NCBI RefSeq assembly: GCF_947259345.1
Contig: NZ_CAMYLS010000004.1
Coordinates: 1-64,000, forward strand
DNA length: 64,000 nucleotides
Origin: an uncultured Maricaulis sp.
GTDB taxonomy: Bacteria > Pseudomonadota > Alphaproteobacteria > Caulobacterales > Maricaulaceae
Reading direction: 5' to 3'
The notes below the pieces were generated by a model. That model worked only from the letters and a program-made list of their open reading frames with translations. It did no database searches and was not told the origin of the DNA. Of this stretch, positions 25,625-36,271 are shown one piece after another. The stretch's first letter is position 1; each line of letters starts with the position of its first letter. The translations under genes and the position numbers were made by a program.

Positions 25625-26941
25625 TTGAATACAACTGTTTACGCGTTGGCGACGCCGGCTGGCCGGTCTGGCGTGGCGGTGATCCGCCTGTCCGGTGCCA
25701 ATGCCGGAGCGATTCTGGACGCGCTGGCGGGTCTCCCGCGCCCGTCGGCCCGCCAGGCCTCCCTCAGATCCCTGCGCTCCGTTGATGGTTCGGTGATGGA
25801 CCGGGGTCTGGTGATCTGGTTTCCGGGGCCCGCGAGTTTCACGGGTGAAGACAGTGTCGAGTTTCATGTTCACGGCGGTCCGGCTGTCATCGAGGCCATG
25901 CTTCACGCGCTCGACGAGTCCGGAGCGCATCCCGCGGAGGCCGGGGAATTTACGCGCCGTGCCTTCGAGAATGAGAAAATTGATCTGACCGAGGCCGAAG
26001 GTCTCGCCGATCTGATCGAAGCCGAAACCGAAGGGCAGCGGAAGCAGGCTCTGGCCCAGATGTCGGGCTCCTTGCGCCAGCTTTATGACGGTTGGCGGGA
26101 CCGTCTCATCAGCGCCATGGCGTCGATAGAAGGGGAGATTGACTTCCCGGATGAGGAGGATGTCCCGGATGCGCTCTCTCATACGGCCTTTGCCCCCCTC
26201 AGCGAGTTGATCTCGTCGATGTTCGCTCATCTCGATGATGGGCGCCGTGGCGAGCGGATCCGGACGGGGTTCTCGATTGCCCTGATCGGGGCCCCGAATG
26301 CGGGTAAATCGAGTCTGCTCAATCGGCTGGCTCGGCGGGAAGCGGCGATCGTCACGGATATTCCCGGTACCACGCGGGACATTGTTGAGGTTCAGCTGAC
26401 CCTGTCCGGCTTCCCGGTCGTGATTTCGGATACGGCGGGCCTTCGTGAAGCGGTGGATGCGATCGAGGCTGAGGGTGTACGCCGTGCGCTGGACCGGGCT
26501 GAGCATGCCGATCTGCGGATCGGTGTCGCGGATGCGCGATCCAAGGAAGAGTTGAAGGATTTGCAGGGCCGTCTTGCCGATGGCGACCTGCTTGTTCTGA
26601 ACAAGCTGGATCTTGCACCTGGTGCCGAGCGTGACGGGACGTATCCGCTCAGTGCCAAATCGGGTGAGGGCGTTGAGGCGCTGGAGCGTCGGATCGAGAC
26701 AATTGTGCGGGACAGGCTGTCGTCGCGGGAAATGCCGGCGCTGAGTCGGGTCCGTCATCGGCGGGCGGTGGAATCGGCGCTGGAGGCGCTGGCGCGATGT
26801 CGGGACAATCTCGCTCTGGCACCGGAGCTGGCCGGCGAGGATGCACGCCTTGCGGTGCGAGCCCTGGAAAGTCTCACCGGACGGGTCGATGTCGAGGACG
26901 TGTTGGATCGGGTATTCTCTCAGTTCTGCATCGGGAAATAG
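25625..26941 (+). CDS. mnmE: tRNA modification GTPase MnmE
   Basis: A 438-residue protein that works with MnmG to make cmnm5U34 in tRNA wobble positions. The N-terminal domain begins NTTVYALATPAGRSGVAVIR. The G-domain has GAPNAGKSS (G1), TTRD (G2), DTAGLRE (G3) and NKLD (G4). The chain ends in FCIGK, the catalytic C-terminal cysteine motif. The best family alignment gives a TTG start at 25625, just after the preceding gene. An ATG at 25589 would add 12 unlikely residues overlapping that gene. Confidence 0.95.
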   Translation: MNTTVYALATPAGRSGVAVIRLSGANAGAILDALAGLPRPSARQASLRSLRSVDGSVMDRGLVIWFPGPASFTGEDSVEFHVHGGPAVIEAMLHALDESGAHPAEAGEFTRRAFENEKIDLTEAEGLADLIEAETEGQRKQALAQMSGSLRQLYDGWRDRLISAMASIEGEIDFPDEEDVPDALSHTAFAPLSELISSMFAHLDDGRRGERIRTGFSIALIGAPNAGKSSLLNRLARREAAIVTDIPGTTRDIVEVQLTLSGFPVVISDTAGLREAVDAIEAEGVRRALDRAEHADLRIGVADARSKEELKDLQGRLADGDLLVLNKLDLAPGAERDGTYPLSAKSGEGVEALERRIETIVRDRLSSREMPALSRVRHRRAVESALEALARCRDNLALAPELAGEDARLAVRALESLTGRVDVEDVLDRVFSQFCIGK

Positions 26942-26962
26942 ATCGCGATTAAGCTTGCCGTC

Positions 26963-26978
26963 TGTTTCACGTGAAACA
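26963..26978. other. parS: parS centromere site 1
   Basis: TGTTTCACGTGAAACA, a perfect copy of the 16-base parS palindrome bound by ParB. It lies in the 122-base gap between mnmE and mnmG, about 10.5 kb from the candidate origin. Confidence 0.97.
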
Positions 26979-27063
26979 TCGCGATGCTGATCTCGACTCT
27001 AGAGGGCGAAGGTCTTATGTAGACCGGCTTCAATCTACCTGGATCCGGATCGGAATCGCTCCC

Positions 27064-28923
27064 ATGAAAACCTGGGATGTCATTGTCATTGGTGGTGGCC
27101 ATGCGGGCTGCGATGCCGCCGCCGCGTCTGCGCGCCTGGGCGCCAGCACGCTATTGATGACCCACAAGCTCGAGACCATCGGGGAGATGTCTTGCAATCC
27201 TGCCATTGGCGGGTTGGGCAAGGGTCATCTGGTTCGCGAGATTGACGCGCTTGATGGCGTGATGGGCCGAGTGGCGGACGCCTCCGGGATCCAGTTCCGA
27301 CTGCTGAACCGGTCCAAAGGTCCTGCGGTACGAGGCCCGCGCACGCAATCGGACCGGGCGCTTTACAGGGCCGCCATGCAGGCTGAGTTGGCGGCAATTC
27401 CTGACCTTGAGATCGTCGCGGCTGCCGTTGAAGACCTCCTCTTTGATGGGGGTGTTTGTACGGGTGCTGTCGATGCAGATGGCGTGTCCCATCATGCGCG
27501 GGCTGTGGTCCTGACCACCGGGACTTTTCTGCGCGGCTTGATTCACAAAGGTTGCGAGCGAATTCCGGCAGGCCGGGCCGGTGAGGCGCCGTCAATCGGT
27601 TTGTCAGACACACTTTATGGGCTCAATCTGCGCATGGGCCGGTTGAAGACGGGCACGCCGGCGCGTTTGCGGAAGTCGTCGATTGATTGGGAGTCGCTGG
27701 AGCAGCAAGCGGCGGATGAAGCGCCCGTACCGTTTTCCTTTCTAACGGAGACCATCACGGTCCCGCAGGTCAGCTGCGCCGTCACGCGCACCACGGAAGC
27801 GACTCATCAGATCATCGCCGACAATCTTGGTCAGTCTGCTGTCTATTCCGGTGCCATCGCAGGGCGCGGCCCACGTTATTGTCCGTCGATAGAAGACAAG
27901 GTCGTTCGTTTTGCGGACCGGTCCCAGCATCAGGTTTTTCTGGAGCCCGAGGGTCTCGACGATGACACGGTCTACCCGAATGGAATTTCCACTTCTCTGC
28001 CGGATGAGGTTCAGCAGGCTTTTCTCCAAACCATTCCGGGTCTCGAAGCGGTCGAGGTGAAGCGCTACGGCTATGCCATCGAGTATGATTATGTGGATCC
28101 GCGCGAACTCGATGCGACTTTGCAGATGCGCAAGCGCCCGGGGTTGTGGCTGGCGGGCCAGATCAATGGGACGACCGGTTATGAAGAAGCCGCCGCCCAG
28201 GGTCTGATGGCCGGTGCCAATGCGGCACTTGCGGCGACGGGTCGTGCGCCTTTCGTCCTGAGTCGGTCAGACGCCTATATCGGGGTGATGATCGATGATC
28301 TGATCACCCGTGGTGTGAGCGAGCCTTATCGCATGTTCACCTCGCGCGCCGAGTATCGTCTGACCTTGCGGGCCGATAATGCTGATCAGCGTCTTACGGG
28401 CAAGGCCGAGCGTCTTGGTCTGAGCGGCGAGGTCCGAAACACCGTATTTGCTGAAAAGATGTCCGAGCTCGGCCGACTTCGCACGCGTGTTAAAGACCTG
28501 TCCCTGACGCCGAATGAAGCGGCGCGTCATGGCCTTTCTGTCAATGCCGACGGCAAGCGCCGGTCTGTGTCTGACATGTTGGCTTACCCGGGCGTGGATT
28601 GGGCCAAGACGTGTGAAATCTGGCCTGAGCTGGCAGGTGCGCCCAGAGCTGTGGCGGAGCAGATCGAAATTGATGCGCTCTATGCCGGCTATATCGATCG
28701 GCAGCAGGCCGACATCCTCGCCTTCCGCAAGGACGAGGCCGTTCATCTTCCGCGGGATCTTGATTATGCCGGGATTGGCGGTCTTTCCAATGAAGCGCGG
28801 GAGAAACTTGAAGCCGCTCGTCCGGAGACGCTTGGCCAGGCGGCCCGCATTGAAGGTGTCACGCCCGGTGCTTTGACGGCCGTTCTGGCTCACGTGAAAC
28901 GTCGTGGACGGGAGGCCAGCTAG
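27064..28923 (+). CDS. mnmG: tRNA uridine 5-carboxymethylaminomethyl modification enzyme MnmG
   Basis: A 619-residue FAD protein, partner of MnmE. The dinucleotide-binding motif [21 protein letters not shown] is followed by [22 protein letters not shown] and [14 protein letters not shown]. The two redox cysteines are seen in CNPAIGG and VSCAVTRTT. Later landmarks include [36 protein letters not shown] and the C-terminal YAGYIDRQQ. The start at 27064 is the family start; an upstream in-frame ATG lies inside parS. It abuts rsmG with no gap. Confidence 0.97.
   Translation: MKTWDVIVIGGGHAGCDAAAASARLGASTLLMTHKLETIGEMSCNPAIGGLGKGHLVREIDALDGVMGRVADASGIQFRLLNRSKGPAVRGPRTQSDRALYRAAMQAELAAIPDLEIVAAAVEDLLFDGGVCTGAVDADGVSHHARAVVLTTGTFLRGLIHKGCERIPAGRAGEAPSIGLSDTLYGLNLRMGRLKTGTPARLRKSSIDWESLEQQAADEAPVPFSFLTETITVPQVSCAVTRTTEATHQIIADNLGQSAVYSGAIAGRGPRYCPSIEDKVVRFADRSQHQVFLEPEGLDDDTVYPNGISTSLPDEVQQAFLQTIPGLEAVEVKRYGYAIEYDYVDPRELDATLQMRKRPGLWLAGQINGTTGYEEAAAQGLMAGANAALAATGRAPFVLSRSDAYIGVMIDDLITRGVSEPYRMFTSRAEYRLTLRADNADQRLTGKAERLGLSGEVRNTVFAEKMSELGRLRTRVKDLSLTPNEAARHGLSVNADGKRRSVSDMLAYPGVDWAKTCEIWPELAGAPRAVAEQIEIDALYAGYIDRQQADILAFRKDEAVHLPRDLDYAGIGGLSNEAREKLEAARPETLGQAARIEGVTPGALTAVLAHVKRRGREAS
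28886..28901. other. Degenerate parS-like site
   Basis: TGGCTCACGTGAAACG matches parS at 13 of 16 positions, including the whole CACGTG core and right half. It lies near the end of mnmG, 55 bases before the perfect site in rsmG. It may be a weaker ParB site. Confidence 0.55.
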
Positions 28924-29547
28924 ATGGATCGCGAGGATTTCGGGCGCGAAACCGGTGTTTCACGTGAAACACTGGACGGCTTTGACCAGTGGCGCGCGCT
29001 TCTCATCGAGACCAACGCGCACACGAATCTGATTGGCCGGTCGACGCTGGACCAGTTCTGGCACCGTCACGCCCTGGATAGTTACCAGCTCCTGGAGCAC
29101 ATATCGACCGATGTGAAGAAGGTCGCAGACCTGGGCGCCGGCGCCGGTTTCCCCGGTATCGCTCTGGCTCTCGGATTCCGCGATCGCGGCCAGGCGGCCA
29201 GCGTCACCATGGTGGATTCCGTCGGCAAGAAAGTCGCGTTTCTCCGCAAGACGATCTCAGCGCTCGATCTTGATGCCGAGGCCCGATCTGTCCGCGTGGA
29301 AACGCTGGATCCGGCGGAAGGCTTTGATCTGGTGACCGCGCGCGCCTTTGCGCCTCTGAATAAATTATTGGGCTATGTCGCGCCCTTGTTGAATAACAAG
29401 GCTCAAGGTCTCTTTTATAAAGGGCAAAACTATCGGGATGAATTGACCGCCGCCCGTAAAAACTGGACATTCGATCATGAAGTCATACCCAGTCGGACCA
29501 GTGACGGTGTGATCCTGCGTATTCATGAGGTGGAACGTGCCAACTGA
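28924..29547 (+). CDS. rsmG: 16S rRNA (guanine527-N7)-methyltransferase RsmG
   Basis: A 207-residue SAM-dependent methyltransferase (GidB). It has [22 protein letters not shown], the SAM motif [17 protein letters not shown], and [17 protein letters not shown]. The phrase [10 protein letters not shown] near the N-terminus is encoded by a parS site. The ATG directly follows the mnmG stop. Confidence 0.96.
   Translation: MDREDFGRETGVSRETLDGFDQWRALLIETNAHTNLIGRSTLDQFWHRHALDSYQLLEHISTDVKKVADLGAGAGFPGIALALGFRDRGQAASVTMVDSVGKKVAFLRKTISALDLDAEARSVRVETLDPAEGFDLVTARAFAPLNKLLGYVAPLLNNKAQGLFYKGQNYRDELTAARKNWTFDHEVIPSRTSDGVILRIHEVERAN
28956..28971. other. parS: parS centromere site 2
   Basis: A second perfect TGTTTCACGTGAAACA, located inside the 5' part of rsmG as in many bacteria. 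It is 566 bases upstream of the parA gene start. Confidence 0.97.
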
Positions 29548-30382
29548 CGTCCAGCGCGCCAAGGCGCCCCGTGTCATTGCTGTTGCCAATCAGAAGGGGG
29601 GCGTGGGCAAGACCACAACCGCCATCAATCTCGGCACGGCCCTGGCCGCGATCAAGCAGAAGGTCGCCATCATCGACCTCGACCCGCAGGGGAATGCGTC
29701 TACCGGGCTTGGTGTGCCGCCAAACAAGCGCGGGCTGACATCCTATGACGTGCTGGTGGGGGGTGACTCCCTGAAGTCCGCCATGGTTCCGACTGTTGTG
29801 CCTGGCCTTTCCATCGTCCCCTCGGACGAGCTCTTGTCGGGAGCCGAACTCGAACTGGCGGATGACCAGCGCCGGTCCTACAGGCTCAAGCGCGCCATTG
29901 ATCAGAGCATGCAGGCGCTGGGCCCGGACGCAGCCGGCCTCGACTATATCCTGATTGACTGCCCACCATCGCTGAACGTCCTGACGGTCAATTCCCTGAC
30001 CGCATCCGATGCGATCCTCGTGCCGCTTCAGTGCGAGTTTTTTGCCCTCGAAGGCTTGTCCCAGCTTCTCAAGACGATTGATCGTGTGCGCGGACATCTC
30101 AATTCTCGCCTCGATATCCAGGGTGTCGTGCTGACCATGTATGACAGCCGCAACAACCTGTCTGCCGAGGTTGCCGCTGACGTTCGCGAGCATTTTGGGG
30201 ACAAGGTCTACAAGACGATGATCCCGCGCAATGTGCGGGTCTCCGAGGCGCCATCGGTCGGCAAGCCCGTCCTGCTCTATGACCTGCAGTGCTCGGGATC
30301 TCAGGCCTATATCAGTCTGGCCAAGGAAATCGTCCAGCAGGAACGCAAGCGGCGACGCGAAGAACAAGGTGAAGTGGCATGA
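29537..30382 (+). CDS. parA: Chromosome partitioning ATPase ParA
   Basis: A 281-residue deviant-Walker ATPase that moves ParB-parS complexes to the cell pole. The Walker A motif is [17 protein letters not shown], then [29 protein letters not shown] and [21 protein letters not shown] start at 29537, inside the end of rsmG and 6 bases after GAGG, gives the usual short N-terminus; an ATG at 29525 is an alternative. The stop overlaps parB by 4 bases. Confidence 0.96.
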   Translation: MPTDVQRAKAPRVIAVANQKGGVGKTTTAINLGTALAAIKQKVAIIDLDPQGNASTGLGVPPNKRGLTSYDVLVGGDSLKSAMVPTVVPGLSIVPSDELLSGAELELADDQRRSYRLKRAIDQSMQALGPDAAGLDYILIDCPPSLNVLTVNSLTASDAILVPLQCEFFALEGLSQLLKTIDRVRGHLNSRLDIQGVVLTMYDSRNNLSAEVAADVREHFGDKVYKTMIPRNVRVSEAPSVGKPVLLYDLQCSGSQAYISLAKEIVQQERKRRREEQGEVA

Positions 30383-31302
30383 GTGCGAGCGAAAAGAACA
30401 AGCGCCTCGGGCGCGGATTGTCAGCCCTGCTCGGCGAAACCGATACCGAGGGCTACAGCGCACCGGAAGCTGAATCGACAGAAAGCGGCCGGTCATCCCG
30501 GGATGGTGTCCGCATGATTCCAATCGAGCTGATCACCCCAAACCCGGATCAGCCACGAAAGACAATCACCGAACCCGAACTCAACGCACTTGCAGACTCG
30601 ATTGCAGACAAGGGCATTGTCCAACCCATTCTGGTCCGTCCCGTCGATAGCGGTGCGCGCTTCCAGATTGTTGCCGGTGAACGTCGTTGGCGGGCCGCTC
30701 AACGGGCCCGCTTGCATGAAGTGCCGGCCTTGGTCCGTGAGCTCACCGACCGAGAAACGCTTGAAATCGGTATTGTCGAAAACGTCCAGCGAGCAGATCT
30801 CAATCCGGTTGAAGAAGCCCATGCATACCGCCAGCTGATCGACAGGTTTGGGCACACCCAGGAAGACGTCGCGCACGCCGTTTCCAAAAGCCGCAGCCAT
30901 GTCGCGAACATGATGCGCCTCCTGTCACTTCCTGACTCTGTGCTGTCCTGTCTGGCTGAAGGCAAGCTCTCTGCCGGTCATGCCCGGGCGATTGCCAATG
31001 CACCCGATCCTGCTGCCCTGGCAGAGCAGATCATTGATCGCGGCCTGTCTGTTCGCGAGGCCGAAAAGCTCGCTCGCGCGGCCCAGAACCCAAGCGCGCC
31101 GGAAACCAAGTCGGCCGCCAAATCTCGTGCTGACAAAGATGCTGACACGCGGGCGCTGGAAGCAGATATCACGGCCCGACTGGGTCTGTCCGTCGATATT
31201 CGTCATAGTGCGAGAGGCGGAGAATTACGGGTTCAGTACAAGACGCTCGAGCAATTGGATGATGTTTGCCGTCGTCTGAGTGCCGATGGCGTCCGCGGTT
31301 AG
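30379..31302 (+). CDS. parB: Chromosome partitioning protein ParB
   Basis: A 307-residue parS-binding CTPase. The N-terminal KRLGRGLSALLGE is the ParA-stimulating segment. The CTP-binding/ParB domain includes IELITPNPDQPRK, QPILVRP, the GERRWRAA box and IVENVQRADLNPVEEA. The helix-turn-helix reads QEDVAHAVSKSRSHVANMMRLL. The C-terminal dimer domain ends SADGVRG. The stop directly abuts the convergent holA stop with no intergenic base. Confidence 0.97.
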   Translation: MSASEKNKRLGRGLSALLGETDTEGYSAPEAESTESGRSSRDGVRMIPIELITPNPDQPRKTITEPELNALADSIADKGIVQPILVRPVDSGARFQIVAGERRWRAAQRARLHEVPALVRELTDRETLEIGIVENVQRADLNPVEEAHAYRQLIDRFGHTQEDVAHAVSKSRSHVANMMRLLSLPDSVLSCLAEGKLSAGHARAIANAPDPAALAEQIIDRGLSVREAEKLARAAQNPSAPETKSAAKSRADKDADTRALEADITARLGLSVDIRHSARGGELRVQYKTLEQLDDVCRRLSADGVRG

Positions 31303-32355
31303 TCAGCGACCAATCTGGGCCGCGCCCCGGGCCAGGCGAAGCAGAAGGTCGCCGACGAGCGCTTCAGCTGGCGCGCCGGACCGCTTCACGGATCGCTCTG
31401 CATCGAAGGCGAGTTGTCGTGCGTGGTCCAGCCGTCGGCCACGCCACAGTGAGAGCTGTCGCTTGAATGTGTCGGCCTGTGGCCCGAAGCGCGGTGCACC
31501 GCTGCGCGCGATGGCTCCATCATTTCCACCGGCCGCATGCACAGAGCTGAGTTGATCGAGGCGGCGTTGCAGAGCGCGAAGTATGCCGACTGCTGATCCA
31601 CCGGCTGTGATCGAGCGATGATAAGCACTATCCGCCTTCGTCAGTTGACCGAGCAAGGCGGGCGCCAGGACAGAGTCGAGCTGAGCCTCGCCCTGGTCCG
31701 CTGCAATCGCCTCGATATCCGCCCGGGTGACCGTGTTGTCGCTTTCGTCGCGCTGACTCGCGAGTCCCTTGTACAGGATCAACTTCTCAATCTCGCCCCG
31801 GGCCAGCGCGCGGTCACCTTCAAGTCTCGGCAGCCAGGTGTCACGCGCATCACTTGCAAGATTAAGTGACTCAACCTTGAGCATATCCACACAAAGGGAT
31901 TCGAGTGAATGGGTGTTATCAGTATAACACGCTATAGATATTGCCTTTTTTGCCGGTTCAAAGGATTTTCTAAGCTTCCCTCGCGGCGTTAAGTCTCCGG
32001 ACTCGACCAGCAGCACCGCTTCCGCCGCGAGAGAGCCGTCTTCCAGGGCCTTGATCAGCTCTATGATCGGGCCGCTACCGGTTTCGCCGGTCAATCGCAC
32101 ACGAACCAGGCGCCGGCCGCCAGTCAGCGACATGGCCGCCATCGCATCCGCAAGCCCGGCCGGGTCAGATTTGAGATCCTCTTCGGTGAGCTGGGTCAAT
32201 GCGAAGGGATCATCAGGATCCTCAAGAACAGCCTTGACCAGCGTCTGGGCCCGTTCATGGGTCAGACCGCGATCGGGTCCATAGATCAGATAAGCGCGAA
32301 TAGCCGGGTCTGGCTTGCGAACTCGGGCATCAGCGTCACGCGCCGTCGCCTTCAC
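31303..32355 (-). CDS. holA: DNA polymerase III delta subunit
   Basis: A 350-residue clamp-loader delta subunit that opens the beta clamp. It shows YLIYGPDRGLTHERAQTLVKAVL at the N-terminus and the HolA-like middle part with RRLVRVRLTGETGSGPIIELIKAL. The C-terminal domain contains GILRALQRRLDQL and QLSLWRGRRLDHARQLAF. It overlaps lptE by 4 bases (ATGA) downstream of leuS, forming leuS-lptE-holA. Confidence 0.93.
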   Translation of the reverse strand: MKATARDADARVRKPDPAIRAYLIYGPDRGLTHERAQTLVKAVLEDPDDPFALTQLTEEDLKSDPAGLADAMAAMSLTGGRRLVRVRLTGETGSGPIIELIKALEDGSLAAEAVLLVESGDLTPRGKLRKSFEPAKKAISIACYTDNTHSLESLCVDMLKVESLNLASDARDTWLPRLEGDRALARGEIEKLILYKGLASQRDESDNTVTRADIEAIAADQGEAQLDSVLAPALLGQLTKADSAYHRSITAGGSAVGILRALQRRLDQLSSVHAAGGNDGAIARSGAPRFGPQADTFKRQLSLWRGRRLDHARQLAFDAERSVKRSGAPAEALVGDLLLRLARGAAQIGR

Positions 32356-32855
32356 TGGCTATCGGCGTCCTGCAGCGCCCGGACGAGCTGATTGGCAATT
32401 CGTTCGGCGGCCAGCTGGGCGGCTCGCTCGGTCGCATCACGTTCCGCTGCAACAGTCGCATAAACGGAGCGCGGGACATTGTAGGATGCCTCTGAACTGA
32501 CCGTTCCGGTCATTACCGGATCCGTGTCGCCATCGCGGTAGAGACCATAATCGACGTCCAGACCGATCGCATAACGCGACACTGCCGCATCTGCGCCGAC
32601 GCCGAGGGGTGAACGGGTAATGTCACTCTCGGTACGCAGCGTGAACGGGCCGCTGGCATGGCGGGCGCCCATCCGCTCCAGCAACGCTTCCTGAAGGTGG
32701 AAATCAACCTGCTCCCGTCCGGTTTGGACTCGAATGTCGGACAAACCCTGTGCGACGCCATGGCTGCCATACATTGGCGAAAAGCCGCAGCTTGAAACAA
32801 GCAGCCCGGCGGCTACCGCGAGACTGGCAAGAAGAGCGTGGCGGCTGGAACCCAT
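32352..32855 (-). CDS. lptE: LPS-assembly lipoprotein LptE
   Basis: A 167-residue outer-membrane lipoprotein, plug of the LptD barrel that inserts lipopolysaccharide. The signal peptide ends LLVSSCGFSPMYG, with the lipidated cysteine followed by the typical GF-PMYG phrase. The C-terminal helical stretch ERAAQLAAERIANQLVRAL is conserved. It starts 4 bases after leuS, the usual alphaproteobacterial order. Confidence 0.9.
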   Translation of the reverse strand: MGSSRHALLASLAVAAGLLVSSCGFSPMYGSHGVAQGLSDIRVQTGREQVDFHLQEALLERMGARHASGPFTLRTESDITRSPLGVGADAAVSRYAIGLDVDYGLYRDGDTDPVMTGTVSSEASYNVPRSVYATVAAERDATERAAQLAAERIANQLVRALQDADSQ

Positions 32856-32859
32856 AATC

Positions 32860-35457
32860 TTATCCTGCGACGATATTCACGATACGATCAGGTACCACGA
32901 TAACTTTGCGAACACTAAGCCCTTCAAGGGCCCGCTGTACGGTTTCGTCCGCCATGGCCTGGTTCTGGATGACCTCCTGGCTGGCACCTTTGGGTACATT
33001 GATTTCGGCCCGACGCTTGCCATTGACCTGCACCGGCATCACCACACTGTCATCAACCAGCAAGGCCGGATCGGCTTCGGGCCAGGCTGCGTTGATGACC
33101 AGGCCTTCGCCACCGAGCGTTTCCCAGCATTCCTCGGCCAGGTGCGGGATGAAAGGCGCGATCATCCGAACCAGAATGCCCAGGGCTTCAGCCTTGGCGG
33201 CGATTCCGGGCGCATCCGTCGGCTCATACTTGCGCAGGACATTGACGAGGTCATGGACCTGGGCGACGGCCGAATTGAACCGGAAGCCTTCGATGGCATC
33301 CGTTACGGTCTGCAAGGCCTTGTGGGCCGCTCGGCGAACCCCGAGCGCATCTCCGCTCGCATCAGCCGCGACAGCGAGCGGGCCGGGTGCACCCTCGGGC
33401 AAGGAGGTGACGGTCGACCAAAGCCGTTGAATGAAGCGCCAGACGCCTTCAACGCCGCTATCAGTGTACTCGACATCGCGCTCGGGCGGAGAGTCGGACA
33501 GCACGAACCAGCGTGCGGCATCCGCTCCGTAACTCTCGATGAAGGCATCCAGATCGACGACATTCTTCTTCGACTTGGACATCTTTTCGATGGAACCCAC
33601 TGTGACCGGCTTGCCGGTGGCGATCTCGATCGGCCCGTCCGCGCCTTGATCCACCTCGTCGGGCAAAAGCCATTTGCCGTCCGACGATTTGTAGGTCTCG
33701 TGCGTCACCATGCCCTGGGTGAACAAGCCGGCAAAGGGCTCGCCGGAAGTCATGTTCATCAGCCCGGCATCGTTCAGTGCACGTGTGAAAAAGCGCGCAT
33801 AGAGGAGGTGAAGGATCGCGTGCTCAATGCCGCCAACATACTGGTCAACCGGCATCCAGTGTTCTGCATCGCTCGCCAGGAAGGGCGTGTCTTCGACCCA
33901 GGGCGAGGTGAAGCGCAGGAAATACCAGGACGAGCAGACAAAGGTATCCAGCGTGTCCGTCTCCCGGCGGGCCGGCTTGCCGCAGGACGGGCAATCGGTG
34001 TCTTTCCAGGTTGGGTGGCGTTCCAGCGGGTTGCTGGGATGATCAAAGGTGACGTCCTCAGGCAGTTCGACCGGCAATTGATCGTCCGGAACCGGAACCA
34101 CACCACAATCACCACAATGAACAACCGGGATCGGGCAACCCCAATAGCGCTGGCGAGACACCAGCCAGTCGCGCAGCCGGTAGCTGGTCGCCCCTTCACC
34201 AAGTTTCAGGCCTTCAAGCTCGGAAATGGCGCGCTCAATCGCGTCGTCGGTGGAAAGTCCGTCCAGAAAGCGCGAGTTATAGATCGTGCCGGGCCCGGTA
34301 TAGGCCTCATCCTCGATGACATGATCATCGACCGACGCATTGGGCGGCAGCACCACCGGGTTGACGGCGAGGTCATATTTGCGGGCGAAATCCAGGTCTC
34401 TCTGATCACCGGCCGGCGAGCCAAAAATGGCACCCGTGCCGTAGCCGGATAGCACGAAATTGGCGGACCAGACCGGCAATTCCCAAGTCTCATCAAAGGG
34501 GTGCTTGACGGTGATGCCGAGGTCGACGCCGCGCTTGGGCGCCTTTTCGATTTCTTCCGCCGTGGTGCCCATGCGCGCGCACTCATGCATGAAGCGATCA
34601 ATCTCCGGATCGTCCGCGGCGAGCGCCTTGACGATGGGGTGATCGGGCGCCAGCGCCAGGAAACTGGCGCCAAACAGTGTATCGGGCCGCGTCGTGAAGA
34701 CGTCGATCGTATCGCCGAACTGGGTGGCCAGGTCGCTATCCGTCAATGGGAAACGGACTTCGGCGCCTCGAGAGCGACCGATCCAGTTGGACTGCATCGT
34801 GCGGACCTTGTCCGGCCAGCGATCCAGCTCTTCCAGCGCGTCGGTCAGTTCATCGGCGTATTCCGTGATCTTGAAGAACCACTGATCCAGCTCACGCTGG
34901 ACAACGAGCGCGCCCGAACGCCAGCCGCGACCATCGATAACCTGCTCGTTTGCCAGAACGGTCTGATCGACCGGATCCCAATTGACCTTGGCGGTCTTGC
35001 GGTAGACCAGCCCGCGCTCCATCAGCCGCGTAAAAATCGCCTGCTGGTGTCGGTAATAGGTCGGATCGCAAGTGGCGAACTCGCGGCTCCAGTCAAGCGC
35101 AAGGCCGAGGCGTTGCAGTTGGCCGCGCATGGCGTCGATATTGTCATGGGTCCACGCGCCCGGATGCACGCCGCGATCGCGTGCGGCATTCTCTGCCGGC
35201 AGGCCGAACGCGTCCCAGCCCATTGGATGCAGGACGTCGAAGCCGCGCGCACGCTTGTAGCGGGCAACAACATCGCCCATGGCGTAATTCCGGGAATGGC
35301 CGACATGAATCCGCCCGGACGGGTAGGGAAACATCTCCAGGACATAGTATTTCGGTTTCCCACCTGAGGCTTCAGGACCCAGAGCCCTGAAAGCGTCACA
35401 GGCGTCCCAGGCCGCCTGCCACTTGGGTTCGGCCTCGCGTGGATTGTATCGTGTCAT
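32860..35457 (-). CDS. leuS: Leucyl-tRNA synthetase
   Basis: An 865-residue class I aminoacyl-tRNA synthetase. It has the HIGH-type motif [12 protein letters not shown], the editing domain with [21 protein letters not shown], a zinc-type insert with CGDC and [11 protein letters not shown], and the KMSKS loop [14 protein letters not shown]. The anticodon-binding C-terminal domain ends [17 protein letters not shown]. Full length for the family. Confidence 0.97.
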   Translation of the reverse strand: MTRYNPREAEPKWQAAWDACDAFRALGPEASGGKPKYYVLEMFPYPSGRIHVGHSRNYAMGDVVARYKRARGFDVLHPMGWDAFGLPAENAARDRGVHPGAWTHDNIDAMRGQLQRLGLALDWSREFATCDPTYYRHQQAIFTRLMERGLVYRKTAKVNWDPVDQTVLANEQVIDGRGWRSGALVVQRELDQWFFKITEYADELTDALEELDRWPDKVRTMQSNWIGRSRGAEVRFPLTDSDLATQFGDTIDVFTTRPDTLFGASFLALAPDHPIVKALAADDPEIDRFMHECARMGTTAEEIEKAPKRGVDLGITVKHPFDETWELPVWSANFVLSGYGTGAIFGSPAGDQRDLDFARKYDLAVNPVVLPPNASVDDHVIEDEAYTGPGTIYNSRFLDGLSTDDAIERAISELEGLKLGEGATSYRLRDWLVSRQRYWGCPIPVVHCGDCGVVPVPDDQLPVELPEDVTFDHPSNPLERHPTWKDTDCPSCGKPARRETDTLDTFVCSSWYFLRFTSPWVEDTPFLASDAEHWMPVDQYVGGIEHAILHLLYARFFTRALNDAGLMNMTSGEPFAGLFTQGMVTHETYKSSDGKWLLPDEVDQGADGPIEIATGKPVTVGSIEKMSKSKKNVVDLDAFIESYGADAARWFVLSDSPPERDVEYTDSGVEGVWRFIQRLWSTVTSLPEGAPGPLAVAADASGDALGVRRAAHKALQTVTDAIEGFRFNSAVAQVHDLVNVLRKYEPTDAPGIAAKAEALGILVRMIAPFIPHLAEECWETLGGEGLVINAAWPEADPALLVDDSVVMPVQVNGKRRAEINVPKGASQEVIQNQAMADETVQRALEGLSVRKVIVVPDRIVNIVAG

Positions 35458-35512
35458 GTCTGGCCCGCGGCCGCGCCGCGCCCCCGGTAATCGATCAGGC
35501 TAAGCTGCCTGA

Positions 35513-36007
35513 CTAGTTTTCCAGTTGCGAGATTCGCAGTTGACGCGCGCGGGTCAGGATTGCGTTCTCGATATCATACGCAGTCTGGCCGCTGGTCTCC
35601 GCATCAATCCATTCGCCGCTTTCGCTGCGAACCTGACGGAAGACACTCACGGCCAGCGCGTCGGCACGCAAGCGCGTATCGAGGATGTATACTGTGAGCT
35701 TGAAGCGCTCGCTCGCCATCTGCGGATTGGCATACCAATCAGTCACAATGACGCCGCCGAACGGATCCACTTCAGCCAGTGGCATGAAACTGATGGTGTC
35801 CAGGCTGGCGCGCCAGAGAAAGCCGTTCACGCCAATGCCTTCCGGCTCGACCACGCGATTGCTGGCCAACGGGTTCGGTAATGAAGGCAGGCGCAGTCCA
35901 GACGATTCCGACGACGATTCCGCCGTGTCGGCATTGCGCGAGGCGCAGGCCGGAAGTGTGAGAATGGCGGCAGAAAGGATCAATCCAAGAATCCGACGGT
36001 CCGACAT
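35513..36007 (-). CDS. DUF3576-like lipoprotein
   Basis: A 164-residue protein. MSDRRILGLILSAAILTLPAC is a lipoprotein signal with cysteine at position 21. The mature part contains NGFLWRASLDTISFMPLAEVDPFGGVIVTDWY, the hallmark of DUF3576 proteins found next to leuS in alphaproteobacteria. Function unknown; the conserved neighbourhood with leuS and lptE suggests an envelope role. The start at 36007 was chosen because the longer frame to 36172 has no signal and no family resemblance. Confidence 0.85.
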   Translation of the reverse strand: MSDRRILGLILSAAILTLPACASRNADTAESSSESSGLRLPSLPNPLASNRVVEPEGIGVNGFLWRASLDTISFMPLAEVDPFGGVIVTDWYANPQMASERFKLTVYILDTRLRADALAVSVFRQVRSESGEWIDAETSGQTAYDIENAILTRARQLRISQLEN

Positions 36008-36271
36008 GTGCCGTGACTCCTTCGAAACAAACGGCGAAAACGCTCGAGAAACTGCAGGACGCGAATGCGCCTCAGGTTTTGAAAGACTTGTATAACACGC
36101 GAATTCGCGCGCGCCAGCGGCGAAAGGCACCCGATCAGGCGTGACAAACCTGCAACATATTTTGGTGAACACGCCGTCAACTCTTTCCCGGCGCTTGACC
36201 GGAGGCGCGTGCTCACCTCCTTTAAGGCGCGACGTCCGGGGGGACGGGGCCGATCGGCGGGACCGCGAGCG

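Noticed and set aside
32734-34452. 572-codon plus-strand frame
   Set aside because: Antisense to leuS and lptE, both firmly identified.
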